64,000 nucleotides of DNA from the NCBI RefSeq assembly GCF_027487935.1, contig NZ_JAIYCP010000010.1, positions 62,001 to 126,000 of the forward strand, in the 5' to 3' direction. Source of the DNA: Brevundimonas sp. Its GTDB lineage: Bacteria > Pseudomonadota > Alphaproteobacteria > Caulobacterales > Caulobacteraceae. The position numbers and the translations under genes were made by a program. Of this stretch, positions 1 to 7,274 are shown one piece after another. A model generated the notes under the pieces. That model was not told the origin of the DNA. It was given only the letters and a program-made list of their open reading frames with translations, and made no database searches. Numbering within the stretch: position 1 is the stretch's first letter; each line of letters begins with the position of its first letter.

Positions 1-484
1 TCGGCTCATCCAGGAACAGGATGTCGGGCTCGTGGCTCAGGGCCTTGGCGATCATCACCCGGCGCTTCATCCCGCCGGACAGGGTCATGATCCTGTCGTT
101 GCGCTTGTCCCAGAGCGACAGGTCACGCAGCGTCTTTTCGATGTGTCCCGGGTCCGGAGCCTTGCCGAACAGGCCGCGGCTGAAGGTCACCGTGGCCAGA
201 ACGGTTTCGAAGGCGTCCGTGGTCAGCTCCTGGGGCACAAGGCCGATCTTCGACCGCGCCGCCCGATAGTCCTTGCGGATGTCATGGCCGTCGGCAACGA
301 CCGTGCCGGTCGTCGGGTTGACGATGCCGCAGACGATGGAGATCAGCGTCGTCTTGCCTGCGCCATTGGGCCCCAGCAGGGCGAAGATCTCGCCCTTGCC
401 GATGGTCAGGTCTGTGGTCTTCAGGGCCTGCAGCCCCGATTTGTAGGTCTTGGTCAGACCCTGGATGGAAACAACCGGCTGCAT
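1..484 (-). CDS. ABC transporter ATP-binding protein (YadG-like), 3' part missing
   Basis: This is the N-terminal 161 codons of an ABC ATPase that runs off the left edge of the window. It starts at the ATG at 484 ([17 protein letters not shown]). The Walker A motif GPNGAGKT lies near residue 40. A Q-loop (LVPQE) and the ABC signature [15 protein letters not shown] follow, and the visible part ends at the Walker B region (ILFLDEP). The order and the spacing 'GLVPQEL...FETV...LWDKRN...LSGGMKRR' closely match the YadG/ABC-2 family, whose ATPase pairs with a small integral-membrane permease. The permease gene would lie to the left, outside the window. The substrate cannot be told from the ATPase. 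The family is secure; the exact YadG assignment is from remembered similarity. Confidence 0.9.
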   Translation of the reverse strand, partial: MQPVVSIQGLTKTYKSGLQALKTTDLTIGKGEIFALLGPNGAGKTTLISIVCGIVNPTTGTVVADGHDIRKDYRAARSKIGLVPQELTTDAFETVLATVTFSRGLFGKAPDPGHIEKTLRDLSLWDKRNDRIMTLSGGMKRRVMIAKALSHEPDILFLDEP

Positions 485-710
485 AAGCGCCCTCCCGAGA
501 TGACGGCAGATATGCGTCCGGGTGTCGCACCTCAAGGGCCGCCGATAGGGGGGACCCGGGCGGGTCTCATCGCCTCCGGCCTGTTTTCCGCTATACAGGT
601 TGCGCGTCCGCCCGCTCGGATGGTCGTGCGACCGGAATCCGCCCAGCCGACGCGTCCGTCCGGAACCGTTACCGTAACTGCCCGTTGAACCCCCTGTCGG
701 AGACCGCCCC

Positions 711-1256
711 ATGCAGATGAGAAACCTCGCCGCCGCCCTGGTTGTCACGGCAGCCCTGCCGTTGTCGGCATGCGTCACAGCCCCCGGGCCCGATGACGTC
801 CGCGCGCCGGCACCGACCCGGGCCGTTGATCTGGATCGCTTCTATTCGGGTCGCTGGCTGGAGATCGCGCGCTTGCCGATGAGCCTGACGGACGGATGCG
901 TGGCCGGTGCCACCAACTATGTCGTGGTCAATCCGACCCGGGTGGATGTTCGCGACACCTGCCAGGTGGATACGCCGCAGGGCCGTGAGAAGGCGATCGG
1001 GGGCCGGGGAGAGGTGCTGGATCCGGGCATGAACGCCAAGCTGCGGGTGCGCTACGTCGGTGGCCTGATCACCTGGGACTACTGGGTGCTGGATCGTGCG
1101 GATGACTACAGCTGGTTTATCTCGGCTGATCCGACGTTCGAGAAGCTCTGGATCTATACGCGCGAAGTTCCGGATGCGGCGGAACGCGAGGCCCTCGTCG
1201 CGCGCGCGGCGGCGCTGGGTTATGACGTCAGCCGTCTGGAATTCCCCGAGTTCTGA
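711..1256 (+). CDS. Lipocalin family lipoprotein (Blc-like)
   Basis: The protein has 181 residues. The signal peptide ends in a lipobox (LSAC, Cys about 21), so it should be lipidated and membrane-anchored. The first structurally conserved lipocalin motif appears as [13 protein letters not shown] near residue 45. The third is near the end of the barrel, in the block [19 protein letters not shown]. Bacterial lipocalins (Blc) bind lysophospholipids or fatty acids in the outer membrane; that role is family knowledge. The start at 711 is one of two nearby ATGs (711 and 717); either leaves the signal peptide intact. It is followed after 22 bp by another lipoprotein gene on the same strand, so co-transcription is likely. 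Confidence 0.88.
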   Translation: MQMRNLAAALVVTAALPLSACVTAPGPDDVRAPAPTRAVDLDRFYSGRWLEIARLPMSLTDGCVAGATNYVVVNPTRVDVRDTCQVDTPQGREKAIGGRGEVLDPGMNAKLRVRYVGGLITWDYWVLDRADDYSWFISADPTFEKLWIYTREVPDAAEREALVARAAALGYDVSRLEFPEF

Positions 1257-1278
1257 TCCGCTCCTTCAAGGCCGTCCC

Positions 1279-2595
1279 ATGATCCGTCCGAGAGTCTTCC
1301 TTGCCGCCTCCCTGCTGGCGTTTGCGCTCGCGGGCTGCGGAGGCCGGGAGGCGCTGGATCCCGCGGCAGGCTTTGGCCCGAACCCGACCCTTCCGCCGCC
1401 CCAGCTGTCGCTGTTCCCGCGGGTCAATGTGGCCGAGGCCGTGGGGTGGCCACAGGGGCGTATGCCGACGCCGGCCCGAGGCTTCCGGGTGCAGGCGTTC
1501 GCTTCCGGACTGGATCATCCGCGCTGGCTCTATCGCCTGCCCAACGGCGACATCCTGGTCGCCGAATCCAATGCACCGCCGAAGCCGGAGGGCCGGTCGG
1601 GAGGGCTTCGGGGCTGGATTGAGGGGCTGGTCATGAAACGGGCGGGAGCCCGGGCCCCCAGCGCGGACCGCATCACCCTGCTGCGTGACGCCGACGGGGA
1701 CGGCGAAGCCGAGACGCGGACGGTGTTTCTTGAAAACCTGCGGTCACCCTTCGGCATGGCGCTGGTCGGGCAGACCCTTTACGTCGCCAATGCCGACGCC
1801 GTGGTCGCCTTTCCCTACCAGACGGGTCAGACGCAGATTTCTGCGGCCGGGCGGACGCTCGCGGCCTTGCCGGCGGGCCGGAACCACCACTGGACCAAGA
1901 GCCTGGTCGCCAGCCCGGACGGGCGGCGGCTGTATGTCGGCGTGGGATCCAATTCGAACATCGCCGAGCACGGCATGGCCGAGGAGGAAGGTCGCGCGGC
2001 CATCCATGAGATCGACATCGCCACCGGCGCGGGCCGCATCTTTGCGTCCGGCCTGCGCAATCCCGTCGGCCTGGCCTGGCAGCCGGACAGCGGCAAGCTC
2101 TGGGTCGCCGTGAATGAGCGCGATGAACTGGGCCATGATCTGGTGCCCGACTACATGACCTCGGTGACCCGGGACGGCTTCTATGGCTGGCCCTGGAGCT
2201 ACTATGGCCAGATCGTCGATGCGCGGGTCGAACCGGCCAATCCGGAGATGGTCGCCCGGGCGCAGCGGCCCGACTATGCCCTGGGTGCGCACACGGCATC
2301 GCTGGGATTGACCTTCGGCGAAGGCGGACTGTTTGCCGCCCGTTATCGCGGCGGGGCCTTCGTGGGTCAGCACGGCTCTTGGAACCGCACGCCGCGCAAT
2401 GGCTATCGGGTGATCTTTGTGCCGTTCGCGGGCGGGGTTCCGTCAGGGCTGCCGGAAGACCTTCTGGCCGGCTTCCTCAACGAAGAGGGTCAGGCGATGG
2501 GCCGGCCGGTCGGTGTGCAGTTTGACCGCGCGGGGGCGCTGCTGGTGGCGGACGACGTCGGCAATGTGATCTGGCGGGTCTCGCCTGCGGCCTGA
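1279..2595 (+). CDS. Sorbosone dehydrogenase-like (PQQ-type beta-propeller) lipoprotein
   Basis: The protein has 438 residues. An open frame extends upstream into the lipocalin gene, but the ATG at 1279 is preferred because it starts directly with a lipoprotein signal peptide (MIRPRVFLAASLL...ALAGC). The body resembles the glucose/sorbosone dehydrogenase propeller: GFRVQAFASGLDHPRWLYRLPNGDILVAES, then GRNHHWTKSLVASPDG, GLRNPVGLAW and the FVGQHGSWNR block. Family members oxidise sugars or aldoses in the periplasm with PQQ. Neither the substrate nor PQQ dependence is visible here. It lies 22 bp after the lipocalin gene. A GC-rich hairpin follows the stop. Confidence 0.85.
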   Translation: MIRPRVFLAASLLAFALAGCGGREALDPAAGFGPNPTLPPPQLSLFPRVNVAEAVGWPQGRMPTPARGFRVQAFASGLDHPRWLYRLPNGDILVAESNAPPKPEGRSGGLRGWIEGLVMKRAGARAPSADRITLLRDADGDGEAETRTVFLENLRSPFGMALVGQTLYVANADAVVAFPYQTGQTQISAAGRTLAALPAGRNHHWTKSLVASPDGRRLYVGVGSNSNIAEHGMAEEEGRAAIHEIDIATGAGRIFASGLRNPVGLAWQPDSGKLWVAVNERDELGHDLVPDYMTSVTRDGFYGWPWSYYGQIVDARVEPANPEMVARAQRPDYALGAHTASLGLTFGEGGLFAARYRGGAFVGQHGSWNRTPRNGYRVIFVPFAGGVPSGLPEDLLAGFLNEEGQAMGRPVGVQFDRAGALLVADDVGNVIWRVSPAA

Positions 2596-2611
2596 CGATC
2601 AACAATGAAAA

Positions 2612-2635
2612 CCCCGGCGGATCCCTCCGCCGGGG
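2612..2635 (-). terminator. Bidirectional rho-independent terminator
   Basis: A perfect 10-bp stem (CCCCGGCGGA / TCCGCCGGGG) has a 4-nt loop. On the minus strand it is followed by TTTTC, so it best serves the secreted-protein gene that ends at 2690. It also sits 17 nt after the stop of the plus-strand dehydrogenase, where the T-tail is weaker. Confidence 0.75.
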
Positions 2636-2689
2636 TCTGTCTTAAGCCGTATTGCCGTTTCAGGCCCGCCCGGAACGGGGCGGTCGGCT

Positions 2690-3148
2690 TCAGAAGCTGG
2701 CGACTTCCGAGATCGAAAGGACAGCCGGTTGGGGATCGCCACTGCCATAGGTGCCGACCCAGATTTCATAGCGACCGGCATTTGATCCGAGGGTGACCAG
2801 TGGGTTGGTGTCTTCACCCGAGTCATCGTCGCAGTACCATTCGCCGTTCGGGCCGTTCACCACCAGGGTGGTGTCGCTTCGGGAAAGCACCGAAATCATG
2901 ATGTTCAGCGAGCCCTTGCCGCTCCAGTAGAAGCGGAAGTCCGGTGCGTTGGTGATATAGCCCGAGCAGCCGCTGCCGGCATTGGTGGCGCTGATGCTGC
3001 CGCCGGCGCGCAGGCTGACCAGATGCGGATCCGGTTGAAAGCCGGGTGCCAGGGAAATGTCGCCATAGTTCGGGCTGGCGTTGAAGTCCTGGGCCGCGAC
3101 GGGCCCGGCGAGCGCCAGGGCGCAGACGGCAGTCAGAAGATATTTCAT
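2690..3148 (-). CDS. Small secreted protein, pre-peptidase-domain-like
   Basis: The protein has 152 residues. The ATG at 3148 gives a clean signal peptide ending AQD (MKYLLTAVCALALAGPVAAQ) and has a strong Shine-Dalgarno (GGAGGGGAC). The mature part looks like a beta-rich domain of the pre-peptidase C-terminal (PPC) type: FRFYWSGKGSLNIMISV, a DTTLVVNGPNGEWYCDDDSGE stretch with acidic residues that could bind calcium, and YEIWVGTYGSG near the end. Cysteines in SGCSGY and EWYCDD may form a disulfide. There is no protease domain, so this is a stand-alone module of unknown function. It converges on the dehydrogenase gene and diverges from the acyl-CoA synthetase. Confidence 0.7.
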   Translation of the reverse strand: MKYLLTAVCALALAGPVAAQDFNASPNYGDISLAPGFQPDPHLVSLRAGGSISATNAGSGCSGYITNAPDFRFYWSGKGSLNIMISVLSRSDTTLVVNGPNGEWYCDDDSGEDTNPLVTLGSNAGRYEIWVGTYGSGDPQPAVLSISEVASF

Positions 3149-3400
3149 CGGTTTTGTCCCCTCCGGATCGTTCCGGCCCCGCGCCGCCAATCCGCGTTGC
3201 GTGATTAAGCCTTGTCGTGTGGCGTTCTACAAGCGGCCGTCAGACTTCGGCGGGTTCGCTCCCGGAACCGCCGCATCGGCGCCACGCCGACGCACAAACC
3301 GGCGGCTTTTTGCAAGGAAAGGCTTCTGTGATTCGCCTGCCGGTTGACCGGGACGGGCGGCTTGTTCATCACCGGGACAGGGGCGGCTGCCTGCGGAGCG

Positions 3401-5209
3401 ATGACGACGATGGGTCTGATGGCGAACATCAAGCGCAACCTGCGCTTCGCCAAGGGGCTGGGCCGTCTGCTCAAGCGCATCAAGCCCGTCGAGCTGGACA
3501 GTGCCGATCTGGTCTGTGACGACTGGGAAGAGGCCGTTGACCAGTTTGGCGAGCGGATAGCGATCCGGGACGACCGTCGCGCGGTGACCTATCGCGAGCT
3601 TGACGCCATGGCCAACCGCTTCGGCCACTGGGCCCAGAGTCGGCGGCTCAAGCGCGGGGACACCATCGCCCTGGTGATGCTCAACCGGGCCGAATACATC
3701 GCCGCCTGGCTGGGGTTTTCCAAGGTCGGCGTCGCTACGGCCCTGATCAACACCAATCTGACCGGCCACGCCCTGGCCCACTGCCTCTCCATTTCCAATG
3801 CCTCGCAGGTGGTGTCGGACGAGGATTGCTGGAAACGCGTCGAGGATGCACGGGCCCTGTCCGGGCGCAACCTGATGCTCTGGGTCCTGGGGCTGGGTGA
3901 TGAGGACGAGGCGGATTCCCGGCGTGGGCTCGACAAGCCTGTTCGTAGCGGCTCTTCCGTGCGCCCGGCCCGATCCGCCCGCGCGGGCCTGACCAATCGC
4001 GATACGGCCCTTTATATCTACACCTCCGGCACCACGGGCCTGCCAAAGGCCGCCAAGGTCACCCATGCCCGGGCGCGCACCTATATGCGGGCCTTCGCAG
4101 GCGCGACGGGCGCGACGGGCAAGGACGTCACCTTCAACGTCCTGCCCCTCTATCATGCGACCGGCGGATTGGTGGGCGTGGGGCCGGCCCTGTTGAACGG
4201 TGGTCAGCTGGTCCTGCGCAAACGATTTTCGGCGACGAATTTCTGGCCGGACGTAAAGGCCTCGGGTGCCACCCTTTTCGTCTATATCGGTGAGCTGTGC
4301 CGCTATCTGGTCAACTGCCCCGAAAACCCGGACGAACGGTCGCACAAGCTCCGTCTGGCCTTCGGAAACGGTCTGAGGCCCGATGTCTGGACTGACTTTC
4401 AGAAGCGGTTTGCCGTGCCGGACATCTTCGAATTTTACGGCTCGACCGAGGGCAATGTCTCGGTGTTCAATTTCGACGGCAAGCCGGGCGCCATCGGCCG
4501 CGTGCCGGGATTTCTGAAGAACAAGATCAATTTCCGCCTTGTCCGGTTCGACCTGGAGACGGAGGAGCCGGTTCGCGGCCCTGACGGCCTGTGTCAGCTG
4601 GTCAGGGCAAATGAGGTCGGCGAGGCGATCGGCCGGATCGGTGACGATCCGCGTCACGCGTATTCGGGCTATGCCGACAAGGCGGCCTCGGAGAAGAAGA
4701 TCCTGCGCGACGTCTTTGTCCGCGGCGACCGCTGGTTTCGCACCGGCGATCTGATGAAGCAGGACAGCGAGGGCTATGTCTATTTCATCGACCGGATCGG
4801 CGACACCTACCGCTGGAAGGGCGAGAACGTCTCGACCGCCGAGGTTGAACAACGGCTGACCGACGCGCCGGGTGTGAAAGAGGTCATCGCCTATGGTGTT
4901 CCGGTGCCGGGACATGAGGGCAAGGCCGGCATGGTCGCCCTGGTCGTCGAGGGTCGTTTCGCCGCCAAACCTTTCGCCGACTGGGTCGACCGGGAGCTGC
5001 CGGCCTATGCGCGCCCCGCCTTCGTGCGTCTGATCAAGGCGGCCGACACCACCGGAACCTTCAAATACAAGAAGGTCGATCTGGTCGCAGACGGGTTTGA
5101 TCCGGACAGGATCGACGGTCCCCTCTACGTCCGGGGCGGAAAGAATGGCTACGCCAGATTAAGCGAGGCGGCGCGCACGGCGATCATGAACGGCGAAACC
5201 CGCTTCTAG
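3401..5209 (+). CDS. Long-chain acyl-CoA synthetase (FATP/VLCS type)
   Basis: This is an ATP-dependent fatty-acyl-CoA ligase of the ANL superfamily that would activate long-chain fatty acids at the membrane. The AMP-binding P-loop reads YIYTSGTTGLPKAAKVTH. The motif FEFYGSTEGNVS and the C-terminal DRIGDTYRWKGENVSTAEVE block are characteristic of fatty-acid transport protein/very-long-chain synthetases rather than FadD. Three in-frame ATGs (3401, 3410, 3419) are possible starts. I chose 3401, which has GGAG just upstream and gives 602 residues; a longer frame to 3344 is not supported. The neighbours do not indicate a pathway. Confidence 0.88.
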   Translation: MTTMGLMANIKRNLRFAKGLGRLLKRIKPVELDSADLVCDDWEEAVDQFGERIAIRDDRRAVTYRELDAMANRFGHWAQSRRLKRGDTIALVMLNRAEYIAAWLGFSKVGVATALINTNLTGHALAHCLSISNASQVVSDEDCWKRVEDARALSGRNLMLWVLGLGDEDEADSRRGLDKPVRSGSSVRPARSARAGLTNRDTALYIYTSGTTGLPKAAKVTHARARTYMRAFAGATGATGKDVTFNVLPLYHATGGLVGVGPALLNGGQLVLRKRFSATNFWPDVKASGATLFVYIGELCRYLVNCPENPDERSHKLRLAFGNGLRPDVWTDFQKRFAVPDIFEFYGSTEGNVSVFNFDGKPGAIGRVPGFLKNKINFRLVRFDLETEEPVRGPDGLCQLVRANEVGEAIGRIGDDPRHAYSGYADKAASEKKILRDVFVRGDRWFRTGDLMKQDSEGYVYFIDRIGDTYRWKGENVSTAEVEQRLTDAPGVKEVIAYGVPVPGHEGKAGMVALVVEGRFAAKPFADWVDRELPAYARPAFVRLIKAADTTGTFKYKKVDLVADGFDPDRIDGPLYVRGGKNGYARLSEAARTAIMNGETRF

Positions 5210-5210
5210 G

Positions 5211-5232
5211 GCGCGGTTCGCAACCGCCCCTT
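5211..5232 (+). terminator. Hairpin after acyl-CoA synthetase
   Basis: GCGGTT-CGC-AACCGC forms a tight hairpin within 20 nt of the stop, followed by CCCCTTAATC. The T-tail is short, so it is a modest terminator. Confidence 0.4.
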
Positions 5233-5286
5233 AATCAATAACAGCGAAGGTGCGGGCCTCCCACGCTCAGGACGCCCCGGCTTTTC

Positions 5287-6156
5287 ATGTTCCAGATCAT
5301 CGGCATTGTCCTCCTGTTCGGCATGGTGTTCGGCGGTTACACTATCGCCGGCGGCAAGATGGGCGTGATCCTGCACTCCCTGCCCTATGAGATGATGATG
5401 ATCGGCGGATCCGCGGTGGCGGCGCTGGTCATGTCCAACTCGGTTGGGACCCTCAAGGGTGTGGGTGGTGGTCTGGGCAAGGTCTTCGCCGGGCCCAAAT
5501 GGAAGAAGCAGGACTACAAGGACCTGCTGAGCCTGCTGTTCCAGCTCACGAAGACGATGAAATCAAAGGGTGTCATCGCCCTCGAAAGCCACATCGAAAA
5601 GCCGGGCGACAGCACCATCTTCCAGAAATATCCAAAGGTGCTGAAGGACCATTTCGCCACCGACTTCATCTGCGACACCCTGCGGATGATGACCATGAAC
5701 CTCGAGGATCCTCACCAGATCGAGGATGTCATGGAAAAGCAGCTGGAGAAGCATCACCACGAGGCCCTCGGGCCGGCGCATGCGCTGCAGAACATGGCCG
5801 ACGCCCTTCCGGCGCTGGGCATCGTCGCGGCCGTGCTGGGGGTGATCAAGACCATGGCGGCGATCACCGAGCCGCCTGAGGTGCTGGGCGGCATGATCGG
5901 CGGCGCCCTGGTCGGTACCTTCCTGGGCGTCTTCCTGGCCTATGGCCTGGTGGGTCCGCTGGCGGCGCGCCTGACCCAGATCGTTGATGAGGAGGGCGCC
6001 TACTACAAGATCATCCGGTCGGTGCTGGTCGCCCATCTGCACGGCAATGCCGCCCAGATCTCTGTCGAAATCGGCCGCGGCGACATTCCCTCCTCGGCCC
6101 AGCCGTCCTTCCTCGAGATGGAAGAATCGCTGTCCGCTGCGCCGACGGACGCCTGA
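5287..6156 (+). CDS. motA: Flagellar motor stator protein MotA
   Basis: The protein has 289 residues, the usual MotA length. It has an N-terminal pair of membrane segments (about 1-20 and 33-52), a long charged cytoplasmic domain that would contact the FliG rotor ring, and a C-terminal pair (about 170-190 and 200-225) including GGMIGGALVGTFLGVFLAYGLVGPLA. MotA conducts ions with MotB to drive flagellar rotation. No motB lies next to it. That matches Caulobacter, where motA and motB are at separate loci (family knowledge). The gene stands alone, with hairpin-rich gaps on both sides. Confidence 0.95.
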   Translation: MFQIIGIVLLFGMVFGGYTIAGGKMGVILHSLPYEMMMIGGSAVAALVMSNSVGTLKGVGGGLGKVFAGPKWKKQDYKDLLSLLFQLTKTMKSKGVIALESHIEKPGDSTIFQKYPKVLKDHFATDFICDTLRMMTMNLEDPHQIEDVMEKQLEKHHHEALGPAHALQNMADALPALGIVAAVLGVIKTMAAITEPPEVLGGMIGGALVGTFLGVFLAYGLVGPLAARLTQIVDEEGAYYKIIRSVLVAHLHGNAAQISVEIGRGDIPSSAQPSFLEMEESLSAAPTDA

Positions 6157-6225
6157 CCGGTCTGAATAGGGTCTGATCCGGCGACGGCCCCGGCATCAGC
6201 CGGAACGATTCGCCGGACGGGGGAA

Positions 6226-6285
6226 GTCTTCGCGACTCGCGAGATTCGCTGACCCCCACGCCGGAAGCGCGACAGGCGCGAAGAC
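6226..6285. repeat. Inverted repeat after motA
   Basis: The arms GTCTTCGCG (6226-6234) and CGCGAAGAC (6277-6285) are perfect and separated by 42 nt that are themselves GC-rich. They lie in the 270-nt gap between motA and the first mini-lipoprotein. It could be a factor-dependent 3' end of motA. No T-tract follows. Confidence 0.35.
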
Positions 6286-6345
6286 GATACGGTCGCTGTT
6301 TCGCCCTGCCGATCACACCGGTTCACGAATACGTGAGAATTGGGC

Positions 6346-6373
6346 TTGGCTTTCGCTCACGTTCCCGTTATCT
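6346..6373 (+). promoter_or_regulatory. Candidate sigma70-type promoter of first mini-lipoprotein
   Basis: TTGGCT (6346-6351) and TTATCT (6368-6373) are 16 nt apart, about 50 nt upstream of the start codon at 6428. The second mini-lipoprotein has a similarly arranged promoter with the same -10 core. Confidence 0.45.
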
Positions 6374-6427
6374 CCGGAACTGCGAGGAGTTCATGACCTC
6401 GTTTGACCCTTCTGAAGGAATAAAACT

Positions 6428-6673
6428 ATGCGCATCACCGCTCTGGTCGCCGCTTCGGTCGCCGCTCTGGCCCTGGCCGCCTGCACCCCCGCCGCCGACA
6501 AGGCTGAAGAAGCTCCGGCCGCTGACGCCGCTGCTGAAGCCCCGGCTGCCGACGCCGCCATGGCCCCGGCTGCTGACGCCGCTGCCCCGGCTGCCGACGC
6601 CGCTGCCGCCCCGGCCGCCGACGCCGCTGCCGCTCCGGCTGCCGACGCCGCTGCCCCGGCCGCCGCTCACTAA
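6428..6673 (+). CDS. Ala/Pro-rich mini-lipoprotein
   Basis: The protein has 81 residues. It has a lipoprotein signal peptide with lipobox LAAC (Cys 19), then a short charged stretch (DKAEEAPAADAAAE), then five or six near-perfect repeats of the heptad-like unit APAADAA, ending PAAAH. A good Shine-Dalgarno (GAAGGA) precedes the ATG. No catalytic domain exists. The composition suggests an extended, flexible chain anchored in a membrane, perhaps a periplasmic spacer or envelope-packing protein (inference). It has its own promoter and a strong terminator, so it is monocistronic and probably well expressed. The next gene is a clear paralogue. Confidence 0.8.
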   Translation: MRITALVAASVAALALAACTPAADKAEEAPAADAAAEAPAADAAMAPAADAAAPAADAAAAPAADAAAAPAADAAAPAAAH

Positions 6674-6712
6674 TACGAGCGACATCATTCGGGCCTTCGG
6701 GCCTGATGAAGG

Positions 6713-6743
6713 AAGGGCCGTCCCGAAAGGGGCGGCCCTTTTT
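6713..6743 (+). terminator. Rho-independent terminator
   Basis: AAGGGCCG / CGGCCCTT forms an 8-bp stem with a 12-nt loop and a T-run directly after. It ends the transcript of the first mini-lipoprotein. Confidence 0.85.
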
Positions 6744-6789
6744 CCTTGTCCGGTGCGCAGGAGCGCGCGGCAGATGGGCGCTATTTAAC

Positions 6790-6818
6790 TTGCAGGGGTT
6801 CGCCGGCGCTCGTTATCC
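6790..6818 (+). promoter_or_regulatory. Candidate promoter of second mini-lipoprotein
   Basis: TTGCAG (6790-6795), a 17-nt spacer, and TTATCC (6813-6818) lie 46 nt upstream of the ATG at 6865 and after the preceding terminator. Confidence 0.45.
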
Positions 6819-6864
6819 AGTGCCCCGGGACGTCCCCGTCCACCGATTTCAAAGGAGCCATCCG

Positions 6865-7167
6865 ATGCGTATCACCGCCCTGATCGTGGCCGCCGCCGCG
6901 GCTCTGACCGTGTCCGCCTGCCAGAAGGCCGAGGAAAAGGCCGAAGGCGCCTCGACCGAAGCCGCCGAGGCGGCCGGCGTGGCCGACCCGGCCGCCGCCA
7001 ACACCAGCATCGACCAGGCTGCAGCTGACGCCAGGGCCGCTGCGGATGCCGCCGCCGCGGCGGAACTCGCGCCCGCGGCCGCCGGTGGCACCGCTCCGGC
7101 CGCAGCGGCGGCCACCCCGGCCCCCGCAGCAGCAGCTGCGCCGGCCGCTCCGGCGGCAGCCCACTAG
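6865..7167 (+). CDS. Second Ala/Pro-rich mini-lipoprotein (paralogue)
   Basis: The protein has 100 residues. An open frame extends upstream, but the ATG at 6865 has AAGGAG upstream and begins with the same MRITAL signal start as the preceding gene, with lipobox VSAC (Cys 19). The rest is Ala-dominated: KAEEKAEGASTEAAEAAG, then SIDQAAADARAAADAAAA that may be helical, then a TAPAAAAATPAP tail ending PAAAH. The shared signal peptide, acidic segment and PAAAH end show that the two genes arose by duplication and then diverged in their low-complexity parts. Function unknown. Confidence 0.8.
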   Translation: MRITALIVAAAAALTVSACQKAEEKAEGASTEAAEAAGVADPAAANTSIDQAAADARAAADAAAAAELAPAAAGGTAPAAAAATPAPAAAAAPAAPAAAH

Positions 7168-7210
7168 ACCCGGCACCGAAAGCTGACCAACGGCTAGCGC
7201 CGACGGACAG

Positions 7211-7237
7211 GGGCCGCTCTTCGGAGCGGTCCTTTTT
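7211..7237 (+). terminator. Rho-independent terminator
   Basis: The stem GGGCCGCTC / GAGCGGTCC (one mismatch) with a TTCG tetraloop is followed by TTTTT. It ends the second mini-lipoprotein transcript. Confidence 0.85.
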
Positions 7238-7274
7238 CGTTGCGCCGCAGCCCAGGCCGTATAGGCCGTGGCCA

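Noticed and set aside
1096..1278. N-terminal extension of the sorbosone dehydrogenase-like protein
   Set aside because: It overlaps the lipocalin gene and the signal peptide with lipobox begins at 1279.
5287..6156. ExbB/TolQ-type protein instead of MotA
   Set aside because: Length of 289, the long cytoplasmic loop and the GGMIGGALVGTFLGVFLAYG end are MotA features; ExbB/TolQ are shorter with different segments.
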